From: Hyphomicrobiales bacterium
Lineage (GTDB): Bacteria; Pseudomonadota; Alphaproteobacteria; Rhizobiales; Rhizobiaceae
Reading direction: 5' to 3'
NCBI GenBank assembly: GCA_900473745.1
Contig: UCMW01000006.1
Location: 62,001-126,000 of the forward strand
Length of the DNA stretch: 64,000 nucleotides
Shown: positions 17,366 through 25,941 of the stretch, piece by piece
Layout: each line of letters begins with the position of its first letter
How positions within the stretch are numbered: position 1 is the first letter of the stretch
The notes under the pieces: generated by a model
What the model saw: the letters and a program-made list of their open reading frames with translations, nothing else
Told to the model about the DNA's origin: nothing
Databases searched by the model: none
Program-made: the position numbers and the translations under genes

Positions 17366-18559
17366 TCAGTTCCACAACTGCCGAAGCCAGTCGAGGGGGC
17401 GGTCGGCAAAGAACACCCGGCCGGTTCGCCCTATCAGGCAGCGCAATTCCGAATCTGCCTTGAGAGCTGGTACATCGAGCGTTACATCGAACCGTTCAAG
17501 GTGTTTCTCACTTGGCGCGATCGCCAGGTTTTCATAGACTGTCGAGGCGCCAGATCCCGCAACGCGCGTGACAACACCTGGCAGGAGGCGGTCGCTGCCA
17601 TTCATCCTGAACTGCGCAGCACTTCCAAGGGCAATCCCGTTATAGACCCGTTCGGTAACTGAAAGGGTGACGATGGTTGACTGGCAATCGACCAGACTGA
17701 TGAGATCCTGTCCGCGTTGCACGGCTTCACCGGATACAGCAAGATAGTCCCAGATCAGCCCAGAGACATTGGCATCAAGGGATGCGGAACTCAGCCGGTT
17801 TACGCGCACCTGTTCCGCTCTGATTCGTGCATCGAGCGCTTCCAGGATCGTCGCCTGTGCTGCAGCCGTGGCCTCAAGCTGCGCTCTTTCCACCTCTAGT
17901 TCCGAGACCCTTTGCTCGGAATAAGGCGCGTCATTGTAGCCGTCGCCTAGAAAGATGCCGCGTTCGGCTGCGGAAAGGTTGATCTGCGCTATCCGGACCG
18001 TTTCCTGCGCATTGCTCAGGTCAAGCTCGGCAACTTCCGCAAGAGAGCGGGATTGTTCAAGCGCCTCTGCGGTCCTGACCCCCTGATCGCTAAGTCGGTT
18101 GGACCGGTCGAAGCTTAGCCTCGCGAAGCGCAGGCGGGCTTCGGCAGCTTTCGCGGAAGCCTCCGCTCCATCGATCAGTGCGCGCAATTGTTTTAGCCGT
18201 TCGCTGCGATAGTTTTGGGCCCGCTTGCCGAGCGCATCGATTGATGCCTGCAGATCAGTGACGGTCTTCGTCAGTCGATCAAGCTCAGCTTTTGTTGCCA
18301 TCCTTTGTTGTTGAAGATCGGCGAGACGCACATTGTCAACGAGAGGATCGACGATGGATCCGAGGCTGTCGCCTTCGCTGATTCTGGCGCCGAGCGGTCG
18401 AGAAACCAGTTCGAACGTACCCGCGATTGGCGCCCGGGTTGTCGTCACACGCGCATTGATGAAGGCGTCGGCACTGACACCGGCCGTCTGTTCCCGAACG
18501 ATGACAAAGAGGGCTAGCAAGAGCACGACCAAACCCGCAACCAACTTGATCGATCTCAT
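17366..18559 (-). CDS. bgsB: HlyD-like membrane fusion protein BgsB
   Basis: 397 residues: one N-terminal membrane helix (LVAGLVVLLLALFVIV), a barrel-sandwich half (NARVTTTRAPIAGTFELVSR), a long coiled-coil hairpin (residues about 80-250, e.g. QQQRMATKAELDRLTKTVTD), and the second lipoyl-like half with SGLIWDYLAVSGEAVQRGQD. This is the HlyD/EmrA adaptor plan. In the Ensifer bgsBA operon BgsB is thought to assist periplasmic export of the glucan. It is first in the operon and 3 bases separate it from bgsA. Confidence 0.85.
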   Translation of the reverse strand: MRSIKLVAGLVVLLLALFVIVREQTAGVSADAFINARVTTTRAPIAGTFELVSRPLGARISEGDSLGSIVDPLVDNVRLADLQQQRMATKAELDRLTKTVTDLQASIDALGKRAQNYRSERLKQLRALIDGAEASAKAAEARLRFARLSFDRSNRLSDQGVRTAEALEQSRSLAEVAELDLSNAQETVRIAQINLSAAERGIFLGDGYNDAPYSEQRVSELEVERAQLEATAAAQATILEALDARIRAEQVRVNRLSSASLDANVSGLIWDYLAVSGEAVQRGQDLISLVDCQSTIVTLSVTERVYNGIALGSAAQFRMNGSDRLLPGVVTRVAGSGASTVYENLAIAPSEKHLERFDVTLDVPALKADSELRCLIGRTGRVFFADRPLDWLRQLWN

Positions 18560-18795
18560 GCATTACTCTCCCATGTTGTGATACTCCGGATAAACTAGCG
18601 GGATGAGGGAAGAGGTTCAGAGTAAGATCTAACTCCTAACTTTCATGGTTAAGGAAGGCTTGCACGAGGTTTCCGGTCACTCTTATTTTTCGTAGAAGCC
18701 GCGCCTCTCGTGATATGAGCCGTGAGTTTCACAGCCCTTAGAGTCACCGCGCGAGTGCTCGGCCACAGGAAAAACTAGGTTCGCGACTTGTCGGC

Positions 18796-19830
18796 TCAAC
18801 CTTGACGTTCGATGCGCACAGGCACGGGATTGTACGCAGGGGTTTTCGAAGACTGGTCGTGATGGGACAGAGGAACAAGCGGGTTGAGCTCTGGATAGTA
18901 TCCAGCCACGCATCCATCCGGCAAATCGAGAGGCACGATTTCCAGGTGAGCAACCCGCCAATTGGTCCGGTCGTTCACATTGAGCTTTGCCGCGACTTGC
19001 ACCGTAAGCCCTAGCTTTGACCAAGCCTCTTCCATCGCCATTTGCTCGGGCACGGCGCGCAGGAAGTTTCTCCCAAGGCCAAGGAACGCCCTGGCCTCTC
19101 CGGACAGAATGGCCTGGCAGGCATCGACCGTATTCCATCCGTGTTCGCGAGGTGGCTCGAAATCAAAGAGTGCGGCTAGTCGGTCCAAGGGCACAAGTTC
19201 TGGTTTTTCAGCAATGCCAACCCTGCGTTGCTCCTGCACGTTGGAATGGCCCCGCAGCGGGAAAATGCCTGAACCTTTTCTGCCAATGTTCCCTTTCATC
19301 AGGAGCAAGTTCACGTAAGTGGTGATGTCTTCCGAGCCATGAACATGCTGGGTCAGGCCCATCCCGCAAAATTCGATGGTGTTTTTGGCCTCAACATAGA
19401 CATCGCCGGCCGCCTCGATCGAGACGCGGGTTAAACCTGATACTTGTTCGATCTCTTCCCAGGTTAGCGAGCGCACATGCTGCTCGAATTCTTCGAAACA
19501 GTTTGTGTGTTCCGCGATGAACTCTTTGTCGATTACGCCTTGTCCGCCCGGACGACCGGCGTCGTCGGCGGCAAACACCCGCTTGCACAGTCCAAGGAGA
19601 AGAGCGATATCTCCGCCCGGCTTGACCTGATGACATTGGCAGGAAAGGTCTGTCGAATGGCCGGTCACCATTGCCGTCGGCTCCTGCGGATTGATCATTC
19701 GCTCCAAACCGCGCTCCCGCACAGGATTGAAGTTGCGATCCGGCGACCTCGGCGGATTACCGCCTGCAGCACATGCAGGAACCGGGGGCTGTTGGAACCC
19801 GTGTTCTATCCGAAAAAGAAGATTGCGGCG
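18796..19830 (-). pseudogene. Internally deleted formate-dehydrogenase-like molybdopterin oxidoreductase
   Basis: The main frame (about 19722 to 18796) encodes NPQEPTAMVTGHSTD, GGDIALLLGLCKRV, GMGLTQHVHGSEDITTYVNL, GNIGRKGSGIFPLRGHSNVQ and HVA-type VQVAAKLN, all blocks of the FdhA-like family (TIGR01701). It then jumps directly to WRVAHLEIVPLDLPDGCVAG and the normal C-terminus VPVRIERQG. About 300 residues, including most of the cofactor-binding part, are missing. Upstream, SPRFLHVLQAVIRRGRRIA is in another frame, so the N-terminal side is frameshifted and truncated. Confidence 0.75.
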
Positions 19831-20166
19831 CGTGGGCGTCCTAGCTCCGGGGCGCTAACCAGTTGCCAGCGATGTGGAAATGGAATGCTCAGGACGAGAG
19901 GGGCCCCTGAACGGGGGCCCTAAAGGAGCGGTATCGACGTCGTCTGGAATAGGCGAGCTAGCAAATGCAGATCGCTCGCCTAATGCTCGCAAGAACGCCA
20001 GCATGGTCGACTGCCAGCTGTCCTAAGCCTTCACGCGCCTTTGGTATTTCCTGCTCGGGACACCGGGATGGGCGGCGGTGCAGTCGAGGCGGCTCAGGTG
20101 GGAAAGCGACGCAGAAAGCGGACGTGCCGTCGTCTGGCGTTGCCGGGTTCTCGGCCGCAGGAAGTA

Positions 20167-20370
20167 TCAGAGCACTGTTACGTTTTCTGCTTTGGACTTA
20201 CCCGTCTTCCGGTCCTGGCCGACGTCGAAGCTCACCTTGTCGCCATCCTTCAAGGAACCGCCATAACCGAGAGCGGAGATGTGGACGAAAACGTCGGGGC
20301 CGCCATTGTCAGGGGTAATGAAGCCGAAACCCTTGTCCTGGGCGAAGAATTTCACAGTTCCAGTTGCCAT
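20167..20370 (-). CDS. cspA: Cold-shock protein (CspA family)
   Basis: A 67-residue single OB-fold protein, [20 protein letters not shown], with both RNP motifs (KGFGFI and VFVHISAL). It binds single-stranded RNA and DNA and acts as an RNA chaperone. ATG 20370 follows an AGGAGC-type site; an in-frame ATG at 20388 would add only six residues. It is transcribed alone, away from the GGDEF-EAL gene. Confidence 0.95.
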   Translation of the reverse strand: MATGTVKFFAQDKGFGFITPDNGGPDVFVHISALGYGGSLKDGDKVSFDVGQDRKTGKSKAENVTVL

Positions 20371-20550
20371 AAGACGCTCCTTGATCATTCACGTAGTAGA
20401 TATTTAACGACGGCAATGCCGAGCGGCAAGCCGCCTTACCTGATCGGCAGACAGCGCTTGCGGTTACTAAAGAAATGGAGAGCTGCCATAGAGCTGGGAA
20501 AGTCGGATACCGCCATCAATCAATACAAAGGAACCTCCGGAGACTTACGG

Positions 20551-20585
20551 AAAGGAACCATATGTTAATCGAACGGTTCCTTTTT
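20551..20585. promoter_or_regulatory. Palindromic EcfG-like promoter or terminator-like hairpin
   Basis: GGAACC (20554-20559) and GGTTCC (20575-20580) form an inverted repeat, extended to 9 bp by AAA and TTT, with a T run after the right arm. The same bases fit GGAAC-N16-GGTT, an EcfG-like promoter for the gene starting at 20648. It could serve either role; the position before a gene favours a promoter or operator. Confidence 0.4.
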
Positions 20586-20647
20586 ATAAATATCGTATTG
20601 ATTTGCAGATTATGATGCCTACACCGAAGAATTCGGAGGGTCGCCAC

Positions 20648-22513
20648 ATGCTCGTTGGACTTCAAAACCTCATTCTCAAAATGATTGCTCAAGGCGACAG
20701 TCTGGATGAGACCCTCATCAGACTATGTCTGGAGGTCGAACGCTTGTTGCCATCGGCATATGTCTCCATTCTGACTGTTGACGACGGCGACTGCCTGCAC
20801 ACTGCGGCAGCCCCCAGCTTGCCAGCGCGGTTTGTCAAAGCATTTGACGGAGTGAAGATCGGGCCGGCCGTCGGTGCTTGTGGATCTGCGGCCTTTCTGC
20901 AACAGGCCGTCGTGGTGTTGGATATCGAGCACGATCCTCGCTGGGCCTCCTTTCCATCCTCCGATCTGCCCTCTGGTGTGAAAGCCTGTTTTTCAACGCC
21001 GATCTCCGGCAGCAAGGGCAGGGTGCTGGGCACTTTCGCCCTTTACTTCCCCGAATGTCGTGGTCCAACTCCTTTGGAGCAAAGCATTGTTGAGGGTTGC
21101 ATTCCACTGGCGATGATTGCCCTGGAGCGAAACGATCGTGTTCTAGAACGCCAAAGGCTCGCCTTTACCGACGTTCTCACCGGGCTGCCCAACCGTGCAA
21201 AGTTTAACGAAGTCATGAGCACTCTGGATGAGGATGGTGCGTGGTCGCTCTTACTCGTGGACCTGGATGACCTCAAAACCGTCAATGACACGTTTGGCCA
21301 TACGGCCGGTGACGAAGCGATTTTCGCGACAGCCTCGAGATTGGCCAGCGCGACGGCGTCTCACCAGGCGTTTCGATTGGGGGGAGATGAATATGCAGTC
21401 CTGGTCGATACCACCGATCCAATGACACTCGAGCTCATCGCCAATGGTATCTTGTCGCAGGTGAACCAGCCCACGACCTGTGATGGCCATCTCGTGTTCC
21501 TGACCGTTACAATCGGCATGGCGCAATGTGCGCCAAGCCTGTCAACCAGCCAGGTCCGGCGGAATGCCGACATAGCGCTCTACCATGCGAAGGAAACAAG
21601 ACGAGGCCGCCATGTCGTCTTTGATGCCACGATTGCCTCTGCGATGTCACGGCGGTCGAAAGCAATCGAGACTGTCGCTGCTGCACTGAAGGACAATCGC
21701 ATCGAGGCCTGGTATCAGCCGATCGTGCGGCTCGATACAGAGGAAATCGTGGGCGTTGAAGCGCTGGCGCGTCTCAGGTCTCCCGATGGCACCATCATCC
21801 CGGCCGCTCAGTTTCACGAAGCCACGACCGATTTTCGCGTGGCGTCGGCTCTCACGCGCCAGATGATACGACAGGTCGCTGCCGATGTCGGTCAATGGCT
21901 GAGGCAAGGTATCCCCTTCCAGCATGTCGGGATCAACCTGTCTGCTGCCGATCTCGCCTGCGGCGATCTGCCCGACAGCCTTCTGGAAGCGTTCGAGAGC
22001 GAAGGCGTACCCCCTTCCCATGCAATCCTCGAAGTGACGGAATCGGTCTATCTCGGCGGTCGCGATCAGAAAGTTCAGAAGAAAATTGCATCATTGCGCG
22101 AAGCCGGTCTGAAGATTGCCCTCGACGATTTCGGAACCGGTTTTGCGTCCCTGACGCATCTGCTCACCGTTCCTGTCGATGTGATCAAGATAGACAAGTC
22201 CTTCGTGGATCGACTGGGGCCGGGCGATGTGGGACGCCTGGTCGTCGAGGGCTTGCTTCATATAGCCCAGGGTCTCGGGGTCAAAGTGGTCGCGGAGGGG
22301 ATCGAGACAAAGGAGCAAGCGGATTTTCTGCTCACGCAAGGCTGCCGGCTCGGCCAGGGATATTATTTCTCCAAAGCCGTCTCGCCAAAGGAGATGCCGC
22401 AGCTGTTGATATCGCGAGGCCAGAAAGATCTCAAAATGAACGATCTGCGCGCGACCCTCAGATCTCTTCGGGACACCCAGGTGATTGGAGGGGATAAGAA
22501 GCGGTCGGTCTAG
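20648..22513 (+). CDS. Cytoplasmic GAF-GGDEF-EAL protein (c-di-GMP turnover)
   Basis: 621 residues from ATG 20648, which has GGAGGG 7 bases upstream; earlier in-frame starts (20603, 20612) lack one. Residues 1-160 are a GAF sensor (SAYVSILTVDDGDCLHTAAA). The GGDEF domain has GGDEY at 245-249, a conservative variant, with LVDLDDLKTVNDTFGHTAGD. The EAL domain has EAL at 371-373 and DDFGTGFASL, so phosphodiesterase activity is likely. No RxxD inhibitory site precedes GGDEY. There is no membrane helix. It may set the c-di-GMP level seen by BgsA 3 kb away, but that is inference. Confidence 0.92.
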   Translation: MLVGLQNLILKMIAQGDSLDETLIRLCLEVERLLPSAYVSILTVDDGDCLHTAAAPSLPARFVKAFDGVKIGPAVGACGSAAFLQQAVVVLDIEHDPRWASFPSSDLPSGVKACFSTPISGSKGRVLGTFALYFPECRGPTPLEQSIVEGCIPLAMIALERNDRVLERQRLAFTDVLTGLPNRAKFNEVMSTLDEDGAWSLLLVDLDDLKTVNDTFGHTAGDEAIFATASRLASATASHQAFRLGGDEYAVLVDTTDPMTLELIANGILSQVNQPTTCDGHLVFLTVTIGMAQCAPSLSTSQVRRNADIALYHAKETRRGRHVVFDATIASAMSRRSKAIETVAAALKDNRIEAWYQPIVRLDTEEIVGVEALARLRSPDGTIIPAAQFHEATTDFRVASALTRQMIRQVAADVGQWLRQGIPFQHVGINLSAADLACGDLPDSLLEAFESEGVPPSHAILEVTESVYLGGRDQKVQKKIASLREAGLKIALDDFGTGFASLTHLLTVPVDVIKIDKSFVDRLGPGDVGRLVVEGLLHIAQGLGVKVVAEGIETKEQADFLLTQGCRLGQGYYFSKAVSPKEMPQLLISRGQKDLKMNDLRATLRSLRDTQVIGGDKKRSV

Positions 22514-22844
22514 CAAGTGTCGGTCGGCGACGGTTGCGGTGGTCATCAGCCGGCCGCCGACAAGGTCCATCACATATGATCTGGAACGCCGTGCCCCGGG
22601 GGCAGTCGGTTCCGCTTCACGTCTATGGCTCGCTTCGCTCAGGCTCCTGCGGCTACCCTTTTTACCGGTTCCCGGCTGTCGGTCGCGACGCTGATGCCTC
22701 CGATATTCTTCATTGTCTTCCCCGGATCTCCACCCAGACAGATTGATCCGGTGAGCAGAAGGGGCAGGCTGAGGCGAATTGTCGAGGCGGAGTATGGACG
22801 TCTCCTTCAAAGCGTTTCTACTTGAACTGGAGGTTCAGCTGCCA
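22514..22844. other. Intergenic, no supported gene
   Basis: About 330 bases. Frames on both strands are open, but their proteins are Arg/Pro/Ser-rich and show no domain. Confidence 0.4.
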
Positions 22845-23042
22845 TCATTCGCCCAATCTGATCTCGCTTGCGGGCCGCGAGAGTGTGAAGGTTTCCGTCT
22901 GCTTGCTCGTGGATGAAAGAATGCCAGAGTTGCGAAGCCTGATGAGGACTTTGTCCAGCAGTTCGTCTACCAGGGCTTGGCGCTCGGCGATCTCTGCGGT
23001 GCTTGCGGTCGCTTCAGACGGCAGTTGAGCAATGTCGATCAA
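22845..23042 (-). CDS. Possible small protein (about 65 aa)
   Basis: The minus frame from TTG 23042 encodes MIDIAQLPSEATASTAEIAE then RQALVDELLDKVLIRLRN, a plausible helical small protein. The start is poor: only TTG is available in frame. A short ATG frame just upstream (MRNFIMLDKTRD) would join it after a one-base shift, so it may be a broken gene. Confidence 0.3.
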   Translation of the reverse strand: MIDIAQLPSEATASTAEIAERQALVDELLDKVLIRLRNSGILSSTSKQTETFTLSRPASEIRLGE

Positions 23043-23416
23043 GGCGCTGATGCCATATCTCTGGTCTTGTCCAGCATAATGAAGTTTCGCATTTTTTATT
23101 TTTATATCAATTTCGGCTCGGATTCAGCATCTACGGGCTAGATATTCTCAAACTGTACATATCAAACTCAGGTATTCAGCATTCTTATTTCTGTCTATAG
23201 AGCATCTTGGACACTGGTGCCGAGGAAATCGCGGATTTGCTTAAAGGGCAAGTGCGCCTTGTGCGGGGATGCAAGCTGGCTTTTCGTTGAGGCGAGCTGG
23301 ACGGTCGGTGATGTTCGGATTTCGCGTCGAAAACTGCCGGAAAATCTCTGATTGCGATTGCACCACCTTTGGATTCACGCAATGATTGATTATCACCAAC
23401 GAGTGGAGGATGACCG
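23043..23416. other. Intergenic region before the XRE-SARP-YcaO unit
   Basis: 374 bases; the first 120 are AT-rich compared with the surroundings and could hold the promoter of the operon that starts at 23417. No clear -35/-10 pair or inverted repeat could be assigned. Confidence 0.4.
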
Positions 23417-23848
23417 ATGCGAAAAATGCCAGACGCGATCGACAGGCATGTCGGAGCACGCATACGCCTGCGCCGCAACATGATCGGCATGAGCCAGGAA
23501 AAACTGGCCGAGGGCCTCGGCATCACCTTTCAGCAAGTTCAGAAATACGAAAAAGGAACCAACCGGGTTGGGGCGAGCCGCCTTCAGAACATTGCTTCCA
23601 TCCTCGAAGTCCCGATCGCTTTCTTCTTCGAGGAGGGTCCAAGCCCGGTACTCGGCGCTGATAGCTGGGCCTCGGACGCGACGGCCCAGTTGATGACCTC
23701 CAAGGAATTTGTCTCACTTGCCCGTGCCTTCATCGCCATCGAGGACAAGAAGGTCCAGCAGAAAGTCCTGTCCCTGGTGCGTGCGCTAAGTGATGACAAG
23801 TCGGCATCACCGTCCGGCCTTGAAGATCACGCGCACCAGATGTCCTAG
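23417..23848 (+). CDS. XRE-family transcriptional regulator
   Basis: A 143-residue DNA-binding protein. Residues about 12-70 are a helix-turn-helix of the Cro/CI type: RIRLRRNMIGMSQEKLAEGL then ITFQQVQKYEKGTNRVGASR. The C-terminal half is helical (ALTSKEFVSLARAFIAIED type) and has no enzyme domain. GGAGG lies 10 bases before the ATG. The SARP gene begins 10 bases after its stop, so it is probably the first gene of the YcaO-TfuA unit and may autoregulate it. Confidence 0.85.
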   Translation: MRKMPDAIDRHVGARIRLRRNMIGMSQEKLAEGLGITFQQVQKYEKGTNRVGASRLQNIASILEVPIAFFFEEGPSPVLGADSWASDATAQLMTSKEFVSLARAFIAIEDKKVQQKVLSLVRALSDDKSASPSGLEDHAHQMS

Positions 23849-23858
23849 TCTCCTCGTG

Positions 23859-25676
23859 ATGCGGTTTCGCCTTGTCACACTCGGGAGCTGTCGCCTTGAG
23901 GATCAGTCGGGTCATTCCGTCAATGTCCCGGCCGCAGCCTTGATCATGCTTGCCTATCTTCACCATCGAGGCGCGTCTGTCTCGAGACGCGAACTTGCTG
24001 AACTCTTCTGGCCGGGAGCCGGTGAAGCTGCAACCACCAATCTGAGATCCATGCTGCGGCGCTTCCAGTTGGCCTTTGCCGATCGCGGCGATTGTCCCCT
24101 TCTCATTGGTACAAATGAGATCGAGCTTCGCCTGGATTCGCTCGACTGCGATCACGCTCACGCGGTCAGAGGCGACGTGATAACGAGGCTGAACGGGCTG
24201 AGTGAGGCCGTATCACGGGGCTTTCTGTCCACCGATGCTGGCCGACCGGGCAGGATCGGGCGCTGGATTGCCGAGATCCAACTTGGTTTTGTCGGGCAAT
24301 TGAGGGACACGCTCCTCGCTTGTCATGCCGCAGGCAACCCAGGGGGAGCAAGGATTGCGATGAAGCGCGCAGCCATGCTGCTGCTTGAAGAGGATCCTCA
24401 CGACGAGGCCGTAAGATCATTGCTTGCGTCCCTGCTTGACCATCCGCGCAGCCGTGTCGGTGACAAAACGTCGGTCATGTCGATCGCCCGAGAGAACCCA
24501 GGCAGCGCGGCTCTCCTGAACTCGGATCTGCCGCGGCTTGCTCTCCTGCCTCCCGAAATTGCGGCTGCGGCCGAAGGGAGCGGGTTCGTGGCCAATGCGC
24601 TCATCGAGGATCTCACAATCGGGCTATGTGCAAGTCGCAGCGTCAGCGTGGTTGCACCTTATACAGCCGAAAAGATCAGGGCATCGGCCGACAAGGTCGC
24701 GCTCCTTCGCCAGCACCAGGTTCTTTATGCGCTGGACACACGTCGATCAGGCGATTTTCTGTTTTCACAGCTGATCTTCCTTCCCTCAGACGAAGTGGTC
24801 TGGGCGACGCGGTTCAGGCTCCAGGCCTCCGATGCCGTCCAGCAAAGGACGGAGATTGCAAGCGCCATCCAGACCTCGATTGTCGAGCGCATGAAGAGTG
24901 CCGCCGCGCCGATCGAAGGTTTCAGAGCCAGCCCCGACGCCTATTTTGCCTATCTTTCCGGCCTCCAGTCCCTTGCCCAATTGTCCCTGCCATCTCTCAG
25001 GAGGGCAAGAAAGCATTTCCGCGAAGCCCTCGGCCATGACAAGGGACTTGCCGTGGCTTTGGCCGCCCTGTCGCGAACGCTGTCATTGGAATGGGTCCTG
25101 ACCGCCCGGGGCGATGGCGAGCTTCTGGCAGAGGCGGAGCGTCTGGCCAAGCGCGCCATAGACATCGACGGTTCTTCGGCAAGTGGCTTCAAGGAATTGG
25201 GCGTCAGCCAGCTGTACAAGGGCCGCATCGACGAAAGCCTGGAAGCCCTTGGCAAGGCAGAGCGGTTGAGCCCCCATTATGCCGATGCCATCTTCAGTCA
25301 CGCCGACAGTCTGACGCATGCCAGCCAGCCGGGAGCCGCGCTTGAGAAAATCAATCTGGCCATCTCTCTCAATCCCATGCCCCCTGACACCTATTACTGG
25401 GCCGCAGCCGGTGCGAGCTACTTTTTGAGAGATGTTCAGCAGGCGCTCTCATTTATCGACCATATGCAGGATAAGCAGCCTGCAAGTCGGCTTGCCGCTG
25501 CCTGCTACGGGATTCTGGGTGATCACGCGCGGGCTCGCATCCACCGCAACCGTTTTCTTGCAGACAATCCGGCCTTTGAGCTCGACCAATGGTTGGCCAT
25601 GGTGCCGCATAAGGAAGAATGGCAGACGAAGCTTTATCGGGAAGGTCTGATCAAGGCCGGGTTCAAGGGGGACTGA
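23859..25676 (+). CDS. SARP-type activator: winged helix, BTAD and TPR-like domains
   Basis: 605 residues from ATG 23859. The N-terminal 90 residues form an OmpR-like winged helix (LVTLGSCRLEDQSGHSVNVP; SVSRRELAELFWPG; NLRSMLRRFQ). The following BTAD domain includes GARIAMKRAAMLLLEEDPHD. The C-terminal half, from about residue 360, contains TPR-like repeats (DIDGSSASGFKELGVSQLYK; ALGKAERLSPHYADAIF). Proteins of this plan activate peptide and antibiotic clusters. It ends 3 bases before the repeat-bearing small gene, so it is co-transcribed with the YcaO-TfuA genes it presumably controls. Confidence 0.82.
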   Translation: MRFRLVTLGSCRLEDQSGHSVNVPAAALIMLAYLHHRGASVSRRELAELFWPGAGEAATTNLRSMLRRFQLAFADRGDCPLLIGTNEIELRLDSLDCDHAHAVRGDVITRLNGLSEAVSRGFLSTDAGRPGRIGRWIAEIQLGFVGQLRDTLLACHAAGNPGGARIAMKRAAMLLLEEDPHDEAVRSLLASLLDHPRSRVGDKTSVMSIARENPGSAALLNSDLPRLALLPPEIAAAAEGSGFVANALIEDLTIGLCASRSVSVVAPYTAEKIRASADKVALLRQHQVLYALDTRRSGDFLFSQLIFLPSDEVVWATRFRLQASDAVQQRTEIASAIQTSIVERMKSAAAPIEGFRASPDAYFAYLSGLQSLAQLSLPSLRRARKHFREALGHDKGLAVALAALSRTLSLEWVLTARGDGELLAEAERLAKRAIDIDGSSASGFKELGVSQLYKGRIDESLEALGKAERLSPHYADAIFSHADSLTHASQPGAALEKINLAISLNPMPPDTYYWAAAGASYFLRDVQQALSFIDHMQDKQPASRLAAACYGILGDHARARIHRNRFLADNPAFELDQWLAMVPHKEEWQTKLYREGLIKAGFKGD

Positions 25677-25679
25677 AAC

Positions 25680-25940
25680 ATGGCTGGTGTTGTTATACTC
25701 GGGATCACGGGTGAAGACGGACTATGGGTGGTCGATCTGGAAGCGGGAGCTGTCCTTCCGCTTGATGCAGTGCCCGCGGGTGATTTGGCGACGGCGTCGT
25801 CCTATCGCCAGGTCGGGGCCTCCTTTATCAAGGGCGTGAATTTTGCAGTTCACGTAACGTCGGCTGCTCAGGCGGCGGAGGGCTTGCACGAGATCGCCCA
25901 GGGTCTGCATGAGATCGCCTCGGGCTTGCACGAAAACTGA
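25680..25940 (+). CDS. 86-aa protein with C-terminal GLHEIA repeats; candidate YcaO-TfuA substrate
   Basis: Lies between the SARP gene (3-base gap) and ycaO (1-base gap). Residues 1-55 look like a small beta-rich leader-type domain (MAGVVILGITGEDGLWVVDL; SSYRQVGASFIKGVNFAVHV). The C-terminus holds near-perfect heptads: GLHEIAQ, GLHEIAS, then GLHEN at the end. There is no signal peptide and no Cys. Its position and its size suggest a precursor or scaffold for YcaO-TfuA modification. It is also compatible with a small amphipathic coiled-coil protein, because similar heptads occur in unrelated helical proteins. No known precursor family is recognised. Confidence 0.6.
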   Translation: MAGVVILGITGEDGLWVVDLEAGAVLPLDAVPAGDLATASSYRQVGASFIKGVNFAVHVTSAAQAAEGLHEIAQGLHEIASGLHEN

Positions 25941-25941
25941 C

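Noticed and set aside
22091..22810. 239-codon minus-strand ORF
   Set aside because: Mostly antisense to the EAL domain and lacks any domain of its own.
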